From Pythium myriotylum (lineage: Eukaryota > Oomycota > Peronosporomycetes > Pythiales > Pythiaceae): a stretch of DNA of 64,000 bases. Position numbers and translations under genes: made by a program. The notes under the pieces are model-generated. The model ran no database searches. It was given only the letters and a program-made list of their open reading frames with translations, and was not told the origin of the DNA. The stretch is from contig JALJCQ010000007.1 of NCBI GenBank assembly GCA_023091665.1, positions 1,426,001 through 1,490,000 of the forward strand, given 5' to 3'. Below are positions 54,901-64,000 of this stretch, one piece after another. Position 1 is the first letter of the stretch; each line of letters starts with the position of its first letter.

Positions 54901-55264
54901 GCCTCCGGGGTCGTATTTCCTTTCAGGCGCGCTGCGCCGCCAGCTTCTGCTGGAGATGCTTCGCTTCTACTCGGAGCTGGGCAAGCGCCAGGGCGGTCGC
55001 GCCCCCGACGCGGCGGCGACCACGCCCGAGAGCCGGGACGAGCCGGTCGAGGTGCTCGTGGGCAGTCCGCGCGACACGCCGTTCCTGCGGCGCAAGGCGC
55101 TCGAGGCCGTGGACCGCGCGCGGCGGCGGCGGGAGCACTTGTCCAACGGTGGACTCGCCATGGTGCGCGCGCCGGCCTCGCCTGGGTTCGTGTCCGCCGC
55201 GATGGCTACATCGGCGCTGTCTCACGTGCGTCACCCGCACCTTCCCTCGGTTTACGGGCCTTGA
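51953..55264 (+). CDS. Large coiled-coil protein of unknown function
   Basis: Single exon, 1103 residues, starting MASPRRDPGSSPGRVGRSPS. The first 90 residues are Ser/Pro/Arg-rich. From about 200 to 490 the sequence is an almost unbroken coiled coil (AAEKAEQMRAVLAKTLQIVK, LKDRVKESELARMRAETALR). A Ser/Arg/Asp-rich hinge follows, then a second helical part (LKKQYVMGLLEYKKLIIEQY, HHRMEIENLILVVQDKFKRE) and a structured-looking C-terminus (GVLFLNEGALISDDVVSELR, LPPGSYFLSGALRRQLLLEM). The last 100 residues have much higher GC3 than the rest. No kinesin, myosin or SMC ATPase motif. It may be a centrosomal or flagellar scaffold (inference from composition). It lies about 185 bp downstream of the CLC stop codon. 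Confidence 0.75.
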   Translation: MASPRRDPGSSPGRVGRSPSKQTEKPSAVQSNFSPRRPTAQRTQGDLHPSPSSGTRLATSLALATKDTLLTASVAGLSSPPGTATTLNGRIGNSDSGNPHVRAIQSRVAELVRKYDESMDLGRHHAEDDEDDENRLEVPVRWRVGDLLLATHSSLAKTSTRTERAMMSEFTEDSDVLTAIGEGETSFSLVLEQAAEKAEQMRAVLAKTLQIVKQMQLSDEIDGAAEKGAHVDAQQKMRDLKITVDALHKEKSMILAQLHEHIKSHKEMMSTMEDQSQELKKAQIAIAMKNEELKNARDDFTQKLNDLQKMTETSQQNVTMWRDKYQSTLKSLGEADSKVAELEQRVHAEAEEVMKHDFILRAKHSELEKLKDRVKESELARMRAETALRDATTAAAESASAAEVANKRADAAMKSKPAAPNGDGRLPNKERQDLESKIRQHETTIRDLQSKISELISTRSKFEDDNNELARIVRELQSKAQEVMKSRPSEISPAPPPKLASIRRATSFSLSLRSAPSQRKLSSREGRSRHRRQSQRGDDLSTSSSDEGDVDSDVERDEKELNETVQQVVTSVFPQRISPMEDQSDEQISTNIAQYEQDPTNLPINNLIEDDVSTSRRLTTSQLYLDDQSRPGSVGETVNRSISVSGAGSNSTSSAALEQLRITHSDELARLKKQYVMGLLEYKKLIIEQYERRQNEIQQHHRMEIENLILVVQDKFKRELERRGERVVQAKESLKLLYRAMQGNEAGGDMSGRKHGGLGSFSEEEELRSSGGGGDEQMEEPVPLKSILRAAVFAMSSSKSRNKKAKVEISNIYESMHSKRRVPRRPVVTVVVKNETREPETVAVPYSQPDSSSTDWAAFLQNMRANRDGSSRPGASTKISTPAVHVGCQVDERDFVIFDLKGLRDGRIAPQNLDDYVLPASGILSRTTKAEVEESAVARRTVGRSKQLAHGGGGSLTGVLFLNEGALISDDVVSELRSLLPFLPPGSYFLSGALRRQLLLEMLRFYSELGKRQGGRAPDAAATTPESRDEPVEVLVGSPRDTPFLRRKALEAVDRARRRREHLSNGGLAMVRAPASPGFVSAAMATSALSHVRHPHLPSVYGP

Positions 55265-55514
55265 AGCCACTCAACCCAAGTCGACTTGCCCGCGAATGGT
55301 GGTAGATCGTACCACGAGCCTGGTACAGATGATGCCCATTCTGCTTCGGTGTTTCGGTATTATAGTGGAGCACGTTCTATTGATTCAGTACATTACGGGC
55401 GAGTGAGTTTGGGGAGGCTGTTCTGGAGCAAAGCGAAGAACACCCTGCGACGCGCGGAGGCGGCCGACTCCATTCGGCGACTCGACCCCCCGCGCCCACG
55501 TCGCGGCGGCCGCC

Positions 55515-57194
55515 ATGTACTCGAGCAATGTGAGCAACCTGGACCAGATCCTCTCCTCGCTGCAGTGCTACCTGGTGAGTGCGGCTGGCGGCGCGGCGCG
55601 ATCTCCGAGCTCACGCGGCCATGTAGCAAAGCTCCCGCGTGCGGCAGGACGTCTACAACCTGCTGCGCCAGATCCCGTCGCTGCAGCCCAACTGCGGCAC
55701 ATTCGGTACGGCGCGCCCCACGCTTCGCACGCGGCTCGCTCCTAACGTCGTGCCGATGACATCGCAGCCCACAACGACGGAACGACCAGCACATTGCTCA
55801 ATCTTGAAGGCACCATCCCGATCTTTTACCGCGGGAACCAGTACAACATCCCTGTCGAGTTCTGGATGGTGGAGACATATCCGATGGCGCCGCCAGTGTG
55901 CTTCGTCCGGCCGACTCCCGGTTTGTCTCTGCAGACTGCGATAGAGGGTGGAATCGAGCTGACGGTCGTCAACTGCTTGTAGACATGATGGTGAAGCCCG
56001 GTCATCCCCACGTAAGCAGCGAAGGCTTTGTCAGAATTCCGTATATCTCCGAGTGGCGGCAGGTAAAGCCCCACTGATGCAGGTTTGGTGACAATGTTGA
56101 AGTGCTGAGAAGATCGTGTTGCCTGGTGGCTAGGACTTCACGATGGTTGAGCTCGTCGCACACATGTGCTCAATCTTTGGCAATATTCCTCCTGTATTTC
56201 GACGACCTGTTCAGGCAGTACCCCAGTTTCCAGCTGCAGCGTATAGCGCTTCAGCATCCCCAGCCCGAAACTCCAATTCAGCATATCCCCAAGTGGGATA
56301 CCACGGCAGTTCCTCATCTTCGTCATCCACATCCTATCAAGGCTCTCAGCAGCAATATCAAGGTTACGCAGGCTACCAGAATGGGCGAACATCCCAATCG
56401 CAACAGGGGACCGAGTCGCTGTTTGGCAGCTCATCATACTCGGCATCCCCGTCGCCGATACCTGTTGCAGCAGTACGATACGAAGATCGAACAGCATCAT
56501 TGAAGCTAGAGGTCACAGGAAAGCTGCAGCAAGAGATGGAAAGGCTTTTCAAACGTGTTCGAGGTAGGTGAACCCGTCGTGACCCATTGACTCACTCTTG
56601 AGTTACATAATGTTTCTACTGCTTCAGACGACATCGATCTACAGTTCGAGCACCAGCTACAGCTGACGCAGTCGAGAGAGAACGTTGAACGTGGGCTTCA
56701 GTCTCTGGAGTTCTTGCGTGACGACTTGCTCCGATCGAAGGAGGTGATCGAGTCCCAGGACAAGGAAGTGCAAGCCTGGCTAGAGGAGAACGAATCCAAG
56801 GTACGAGTCATCCTTGTTCTTGATCCTGAGTAGTATCAAGCGTCTAATCCCTCGTCGTGGACACCAGGATTTTGTGGATCCAGATACGATACTGATAGAA
56901 GGCGATGGATTGTCGAAGCAGTGCGTGAGAAACACTTCCACCTGAGCTGTCATGTGTCTAATACTGGTTTTGATACGCAGACTACTGGAAGCGATCGCTG
57001 AACATCAAGCTATCGAAGATGCGCTCTACTTCATGGACCGTGCTCTCAGCAACGGCGAGATTGAGCTGTCAAGCTTCTTAAAAGAAGTGCGCAAACTCTC
57101 ACGCCAGCAGTTCATGCGCCAAGCGCTCATCCAGAAAATTAGTGAGCGGCAGCAGCAACTCGCTGCACCAGCGTACCATAGTCTTCAGAGCTAG
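55515..57194 (+). CDS. TSG101: TSG101/Vps23, ESCRT-I subunit
   Basis: Exons 55515-55574, 55627-55705, 55768-55920, 55983-56062, 56134-56563, 56628-56800, 56868-56920 and 56981-57194; 413 residues, all seven introns (52-71 nt) phase-consistent. TSG101 recognises ubiquitinated cargo and PTAP-type motifs on endosomes and starts ESCRT assembly. The UEV domain (residues 1-145) shows LEGTIPIFYRGNQYNIPVEF, YPMAPPVCFVRPT, DMMVKPGHPHVSSEGFVRIP, YISEWRQ and IFGNIPPVFRRP. It lacks the E2 catalytic Cys, as expected. A Ser/Tyr/Gln-rich linker follows, then a coiled coil (LQFEHQLQLTQSRENVERGL). The C-terminal steadiness box has AIEDALYFMDRALSNGEIEL and VRKLSRQQFMRQALIQKI. The gene has the most introns in the window, which explains the lack of any long open frame here. 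Confidence 0.96.
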
Positions 57195-57377
57195 GGCGGT
57201 GTGAATATACTAAGCCTCCCTGCCAACTTTCTCGTGGTGCCTGGCCACGAATCAGGGTGCCTCTTCGAGGACGGTGTTCTGATTCAGCGCCACTCCACCT
57301 TCCTGGCAGTTGCTTGACAGAAACCGTGGGGGGAGAATGAGCGCGGCTCGTCGCGCTGCCTGACACTGCACGCGAGC

Positions 57378-60300
57378 ATGATCAGTCGAAAGGATGTGGC
57401 GCAGCGCCTGGAGGAAGCCTCGGACGCGCAGCTGCAGCGCATCGCGCAGTACCGACGCCCCAGGTGGCGCACACTGACGGTTCGCGCTGTTGAATTGGTG
57501 ACGGCGGAGAGCGAGCGGCTCGGCGGCGAGAGCGACGACGACACTGAGAGCGAGGAAGCGCCCGTCGTGGTGGCCCAGCAGCAGATTGAAGTGCTCGAAG
57601 GATCGTCGCTCGCTGACGTGCGTAAGCTCATCACGACATTCTGTAGCCCAAAGATCCCTCCGAGGTTTGCGTTCGAGATTGTCCATCGCCGCCGACAAGA
57701 CGGCACTCCTGTCGCAGAAAGCGACCTTTGCATTGAAGACGCAATTGATGGCGATGGTGCACTAGCCTTGTTGGTCCCGCAAACCTCAAATTCGGGGCTG
57801 CAGAGATCCGACGGGTCAGATGAGGAAGCTGAAGAGAAGTCACGGCAGCCGGACTCATCTACTGTGCGAGCTCCGCCAACGTTCAGGGCAACGAAGCTCC
57901 AGCTAGGGGAGATTTTTGCTACGGTGGATGTATTTGTTCGCCGAGGTGGTGGCATCACGGTGGAATTGTCGGCCTTCTCGGAACGAGGAAGTTCCAGGTT
58001 GGATGATCTGCGTGTTGGGGAGCTCAGCATCGCGCTGAGTGTGAACAATATCGCCGAGATAGTTGGTATGACGGAAGGGATGGTTGCAATTTTGATGTCC
58101 ACGCCACATGGTCAGACGAAAGTCACGAGGAAATTACTGCGTCGCCTGTATATCTCTACTGCCACATCCGAACAAACGAACGACTTGCAGTGGAAATGGA
58201 CAGCTTGTAATACTGTCGACGAGGGTGATTTGCGCTTCAATCGCCGAAAGAGGCAACAGCCGTTTTATCTGGATACCCCTCACAGTCAAAGGAAGCGTCC
58301 AGCACGGACCACTCAACCAAAAAAAGAGACCGAAGACATTCAACGAGCTGACGAGCAGACGCCAATAGTTGTCCAAACTCTAGTCCAGAAGCACTCTGAA
58401 CCAGAAGGAACTGCTATTGCTGCAGTTGAAAACGTTCCTCTTGCTCCGAAGGAACAATCTTTGCGGAAGAACGATTTAGTTGCAGAACCTGCTCCCCACC
58501 AGAAGTTCTCAGACAAGAAGAGACACGACCAACCTGCTGTACCTACGGCCCGAAAGAGCAACGTAGAAGTTAGCGCAGCACATGTCCGAAGTTGTCTTGC
58601 AATCACCTCCATGCGTGTAGGCGACGAAATTCCACAATGTTTCGTCCACGAAATGATCTTCACTGAACTCATTCTTCGAGGTTTCGCATCGTCAAGCTTG
58701 TCAACGTTTGCCAACGAGCTTCGGCCTGTTGTAAAAGATATCTATCGTTCATCATCTCAGCCGCCCACGCCTGAAAATGTCGTGAAGAGCGTGGACTCTC
58801 TGTGGACCGGTTTGTCCGTCGCGCTCTGGGAGTCAAAAATGGATCAGATCGTGGCCCTATTCCGCAAGACTTGTGCGACTGCAGTTAATAGTATACGAAT
58901 AGCCGTATTGAAGGCTCCCTTTGAGGCTTTCAAGACATTACCGCTCATGGAGTGCCCACCTCGTGTTGAAGCTACTTTGAGGGCACTTTCTATCCTTATG
59001 ACCGGCGACGTAGATAGCGGCAAATCTGTTGATTCTATCGCGGTCGAACTGGGTCTGCATCACGCGAATCCGAAAAGACGATCAAAAGTGTTCAATATGG
59101 CTCAGAGAAATCACGGTCGGATTCTGCAATTGTCGTCGGCAGCCAAGTCGCTCTTACATAAGCACATCGCGTGTGTCGATCTGATTAAACCAGTCGATCC
59201 CGACCTCGACCCTGGCTTCGAGTTTCCATTAATTCGATCCTCACTCAGTGCACTTATGAATCTACTGGATTTCGACCTCAAGATATACACACAAAGGTCT
59301 GATTTACACTCTGGAGAAGCCGTAAAAGCACTACAGCGCAATATTTCCGTTGCGCTCACTCGAAGCGAAGATCGCAAGCAAACGCAAGGTCACCATTTAG
59401 CAAAAGATGTTGAAGGGCTGGAAGCTTCCGCGCGTCGCTGGTCATTGGATGAGGATCTGAGCGGTGAGCTTGCAAAGAGATTCCGTGGTTTACTCGTACA
59501 CACATCGTCCGATTCGTCTAGGTGGTTGAAAGTTCAGAAGGACTGTGATGTTCTCGCTTCCTGTCCACGGCCTTTGCGAGTGAGATGGTTTATCGAGCCG
59601 AAGTCCTCTTGGTGTGAACTCCAACCCGAAATCTACACCTTCGTAGGTGAGGGAGACCTTGCGTTTGAATACCTATACGTGGACTATAGTCCAACTGGGT
59701 GCTCGGCAAGCACGGAATTTGACATTGTGAAGCGAGCTATGGATGCGTGGTTTGGCTCCAGCACGACGCAGCAGTCGTCAGTTAAAAAGGCAGAACCACT
59801 CGCCTCGAAAATCGCGTTTGGTGTCAATTACCGGTATGGTGGCCATCCTCTTCTCTCGTTGACCGATCTTCGATCCTTACCACGAATCTTGGAGTGCCCA
59901 AGTGTGGATAAAATGGCTATTGGATGTGCATGTTCTGATTCGATAGGCTCGAATGCTGTTGTTTTGCGACTTTTTACCGGCGAGACGTATGCCCAACAAC
60001 ACAACTGGTCCCTTGATACATATCTTCACCAAGTTCAGCGAAGTGGTGACATACAGAAGAAACTAATCGGCTTTGGTGCACTGCCTCTCGTCCGTTACCT
60101 GGCTCTTCGTGAACAACTGAATCAAGAGGCATGTGTGACTTTGGATGCCTGTTTGCGTTTTGGCGAATCAGATGCCCAACGTGCACTTGAGTCCATCTTA
60201 CGGAGCTGTGGGAGGTATGAAGATCTCGCGTTAACATTTACAGCAACTCACACAATTGTGGATCTGATCATTCGTCGTCAACTCGACGTCAAGTACGGCT

Positions 60301-63300
60301 GCGATTTTTTGTTCAACCTTCGAACCTTGGCGGAAGAGAGTTCAGTGGGCACTATTAGCGCCCTCATGAATCAGCGATTTGAGCGATGTCTACACGGAAA
60401 CGTGCAGCCTGACGCAGATCTTTATGATGCTCTCTGGTTTATCGCTTCGCGTCAATGTGATTATCCCACGGAATGGAGTTCGATCGCAGAACACATTGTA
60501 AGCTGCGTGTTCTTCATGGAAGGAATTCAAAGCGATCACCGCGTATTCCAATATTCTACGCGGATTAACTTGGATCAACTCATGCTCCAACGTAATCATG
60601 CACGGCAGGTCGTTGCAAACGATAATCATCTCGATAAACTTCTGTGCGATGGTCGCAAAGAATACTATCAGAGGATAATCGGTGTGATTCGGATCGTTAT
60701 GGAAGCAGGAGAAGAGAGAGAAACCAATCCCTGTTCACGATTGATGTTAGCAGTAAATCAACTTTGTTCAGAAGAAATTGGTCAAGTCGTCGAAGCTTTG
60801 CTCGCGCGATACTTTGCAGTGGCGCGTACAAAACAGGGCTTACTGGGGCTTGAGATGTCGGAGGCAATAGTCTCAATTGTTGTAGCCATGCTAAAGGGAA
60901 AACCGTTTTCTTTCTCGATGGTCGAAGTTGCTATCGATTATGTGACAGCGATTGCACAACTATGCGGGGCCGAAAAAGAGCTGCAAAACAGTATTTTCCG
61001 TGTCCAGCTTGTTAACAAGTTGTTGGAGGCTGCATGGACAATCACGAGTCTGACAACGAGCACCAGGCTAATTGAATGTCTCAGTCGTTTTCAGCGAGTC
61101 GAAAGGTTCTCTGAGCAAATATTGATTGGATTGTCTCGGCTAATTGAGCCCCCCACCCGACTGAAGGGGTACACGTTGACAAAACTCAACGTACCAACAG
61201 TCGACATCGAGCGAGAAGAGGATATCACGTATGTTAAGAGTGCAACCAAGTTCAATTTATGCGTGCTCGAACAATACCGACGTCACCGAGCTTGCTCTTG
61301 TTCGACATTCGAGCCAGAGCTACTGCCTCAGGGCGAAACGAAAACTCTGACTGCTCAGATAGCGGCGACATTTACACAATTGATAATCCGCCAAGCGATT
61401 AGGAAGGTGTCCTCGAATAATAGCTTTAATGCCTTGTATTCGGTAAGTACGGGAACAAGGATTCGCAAAGCTACGCAAATCCAGAACCGGGTGTTGAAGT
61501 GGTTATACAACTCTAGAAGACTCCGTCAGTGGTATCCTTACTCTCCTACGAGGTCTTCCCCGTGCAATCTTTGCGATACCTGCCCCTCTTTCCTCGAGAG
61601 TCTGTTGTGCTCGGTGAAGTATGTTGACACAAAAAGAGCGATGCTCCCCGTCGAAACAGAGACAGGTATCGTTTCTGTACTGCAATGTCTTCAGCTGTTC
61701 GTTTATGATCAAAGACTCTGCGAAGTTCTGGGGGGCGAGTTTCGACTTCATCAAGGATTATTATCTCTCTCATCTCATCGCAGTATCACTGTGCGAAGCC
61801 TTGCAGTGAATTCACTAGCACACATTGGTTGGCATTCGAAAGAAGCGTTCTCATTCATTAACAATCGATTAGCGAAGTGCTTATGGAGAAATTACGCAGC
61901 TGTGCTCCGAAATGAGCAGATCAGCTGTTGCTCCTGGATCGAACACTCTGTGTATGTGGCCGTTGGGGCAATTAGCCCACAGGCGTATTCTCTGGCCAAG
62001 AATTTAAGCGCGAATGCCCTCGCAGTGCTTGATAGCACACGTCACGATGCTCAACTTGGGCTGACTCAACTTGACATGGACGCGATGTCCTCCATGCTTT
62101 TGGTCCTAAGCTTGGACCAAAATAATGCTGACATCATTCTTTCCGTTGCTCACCTTCTTTTGAAGAACATTCAAAGTGTGAGTTATCCAAATCGGATATT
62201 TCGCTGTGGATAACTGGATAACTGACATTCTTGCTGTATCACAGTGGATGAGCGATTCACAGCCGTATGCCCATATAAAACTACTCATAGTGATCCAAAA
62301 TGCGCTTGTCCAAGCCCAATCTCTCACGCAACTCTCGGAGCTCGCTACGATAGCTGTTGACCACCTTACAGTCCTCATTTCCTCAGTTTGCGTGAACGAT
62401 AAGGTGACAAAATCATTAGCGGTCGGGATACTATGGATATTTTGCACGTGTGAACGAATACGAACGACTGTATCCATCTCAGACGTAATCTTTCAGAGCC
62501 AACCATGGGTCAGTTGTTTCCGATTTCGACTCGACGACATCGCGATGCTTCGGAATACTGCAGGACTACTCGCTACAATCTCAATCGACAGCAAGGCTAA
62601 AGTGATCTCAGCTACTTTTCTTGGTGAACTTCACGACCTCTACTACTTGTTATTGCGATCGCGGCAATATCCAGCGGGAATGGAAACAGGTTCGCACGGG
62701 GATGTTCCATTCTTCGCTAAGACACAATGGGCACAGAAGCTGGGAAAGTTTAAATTACTCCCCGAGTACTACCCTGTCGAAAATGCTGTTTCTTTACACG
62801 TCTTGTCAAGTCGGTTGATGGACCAAGTAAGTCGAAACGGATACGAATATGTCTACATACTTACATAATTTTCGTAGATATTCCGGCTCTTTTGCGTTGT
62901 CATCACTTGCCACACGTATGACGAGCCCATCACATCGTTGGCTTTGTCATTTTACGTTCGATTATTTCCGTTGCAAATCCGTCGTCGAGAGGAAAGTGCA
63001 AAATTTGCACTGAAAACAGTCCCACAGGTTTTTCGAGCATTAGGCGCCGTAGCTGTGGTGGATGGTGGACACCGTAGCGATGGGCGACAACTCAGAAAAT
63101 CGAAATGGGCCATTATCAGTGATGAGCAGGCATCAGCAATTGTCGAATGCCTTGGTGAGCAACTGAAACGAGCAATGGTCGACGATATTCAAGAAGAGCA
63201 ACATCGTCGAGTTGCAACCAAGACAATACGACGGATCGTAACAGCTTTGTGGGGTCTCCAAACATTATCCCACTGCGCCCTGTTTCTTTCACTCTCATTG

Positions 63301-64000
63301 ACCGATTCTCTGGTTGATTTGCTTCACAAATCCAATGGAGAGCATGGGACCGGAGACCACAAACTACGCCTTGCAGTAAGTTTGTTTTTGAACTTGAACG
63401 CTTTCGCTGTCTCCCTAACGGTGCATAAAGATACTGGGTTTACTAGTCAAGATGTATCGTTCCAATGTTATCCCAAGAGACAACTTTCAAGTAGATGTAT
63501 TCAACATAAATGATCGGATCCAAGCACGAGTGCTACGACTTGTCATGAATGAGATTCCACTTGTAGTGGGCATGCTTCGTCCTTTCGCCACGAGCCGCGA
63601 CGTGACCGCTGCCATACACGCAGTTGAAGTATGGTCTCCGCTTACTCTTGATAAAGACAGCGGATCTGAAAGCAAGCCTGGTGCTCAGCTTCGACTTGAA
63701 GTCATCAAGAGTGTCCGATGGCCAGTTGAAGTGTTAAGCCTTGTCAGCGAGAGTATCTTCATGGATCAAATCGCGATTTATCTGGACTACCATGATGTCT
63801 TCCTCGATCTTCTTCACCAAATTGATTCACAGCCTGCCCGAAAGCTGCGGATTCATGGACGCGAAGAAGTCGTCATTGGAATCGCCACTGTACTGCGAGC
63901 ATTCTGCACTCGCGTGCCTATGGACAGTTCCCAAGCAAAGCAGTGCGTTCGAGCGCTGTTCGAGTCGGAACCCATGATGTCGTACGCGTCGGAATTGGCA
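57378..64000 (+). CDS. Giant unrecognised alpha-helical protein, 3' end outside the window
   Basis: Exons 57378-62177, 62245-62826, 62878-63375 and 63431->64000; about 2150 residues in the window, all junctions phase 0 with introns of 67, 51 and 55 nt. It starts MISRKDVAQRLEEASDAQLQ. Residues about 30-135 include RTLTVRAVELVTAESERL and SLADVRKLITTFCSPKIPP, which could be a ubiquitin-like or small alpha/beta fold. Residues about 300-410 are Lys/Glu-rich and disordered. The remainder is helical, with repeated Leu-rich helices (e.g. GFGALPLVRYLALREQLN, DEPITSLALSFYVRLFPL), reminiscent of armadillo/HEAT scaffolds and of the middle of giant E3 ligases. A catalytic or RING/HECT domain, if any, would be beyond the right edge. 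It is on the same strand as TSG101, 183 bp downstream. No family assigned. Confidence 0.8.

Overview
The window is eukaryotic nuclear DNA from a compact, intron-containing protist genome, most probably an oomycete (Phytophthora/Pythium-like stramenopile). The evidence is short spliceosomal introns (mostly 51-85 nt, GT-AG), typical eukaryotic orthologues (cereblon, TSG101, Y14, HYPK, VAC14, Tousled-like kinase), and lineage-flavoured architectures such as KIX-F-box-LRR, cyclic-nucleotide-binding plus RGS, and a four-repeat cation channel. I saw no tRNA, rRNA, CRISPR array or intact transposon. About 26 protein genes fill the 64 kb, mostly in divergent pairs sharing 120-750 bp of upstream DNA and convergent pairs with about 60-130 bp between stop codons.

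Layout. 1-10402 (-): a giant BEACH-family gene, cut by the left edge. 10550-12551 (+): an orphan dehydrogenase-like Rossmann fragment and a BED zinc finger-RraA fusion. 12735-13371 (+): the exon-junction protein Y14. 13476-18792 (-): a 1693-residue four-domain EEEE calcium channel. 19017-20288 (-): an F-BAR-like protein. 20453-21900 (+): cereblon. 22026-22709 (-): an organellar NDP kinase. 23040-23553 (+): HYPK. 23660-25627 (-): CNB-CNB-RGS. 26057-27281 (+): KIX/F-box/LRR. 27498-28853 (+): the tRNA 2-thiouridylase TRMU. 28983-31439 (+): VAC14. 31530-33302 (-): WDR76/CMR1-like. 33424-34605 (+): mL44-like. 34666-35290 (-): an acidic CHZ-like protein. 35537-36740 (+): an RluA-type pseudouridine synthase. 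37005-39206 (-): Tousled-like kinase. 39959-40720 (+): PH-like. 40849-42292 (-): Kv channel with a zinc ribbon. 42499-45070 (+) and 45047-45873 (-): two unknown genes whose coding ends overlap. 46493-47476 (-): Kre9/Knh-like domain protein. 48775-51767 (+): CLC exchanger. 51953-55264 (+): coiled-coil protein. 55515-57194 (+): TSG101. 57378-64000 (+): giant unrecognised protein, cut by the right edge.

Functionally this is a housekeeping region with a membrane-traffic and signalling flavour (BEACH, VAC14, TSG101, F-BAR, CLC, two ion channels, cyclic-nucleotide/RGS). It also has translation and RNA-modification genes (TRMU, mL44, RluA, HYPK, Y14) and ubiquitin-linked adaptors (cereblon, WDR76-like, F-box-like). 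No co-regulated cluster or defence system is evident. The best single observation is an apparent U12-type AT-AC intron in VAC14 (30864-30958). Exon boundaries were deduced by eye from splice motifs, reading phase and remembered family alignments; none is confirmed by transcript data.
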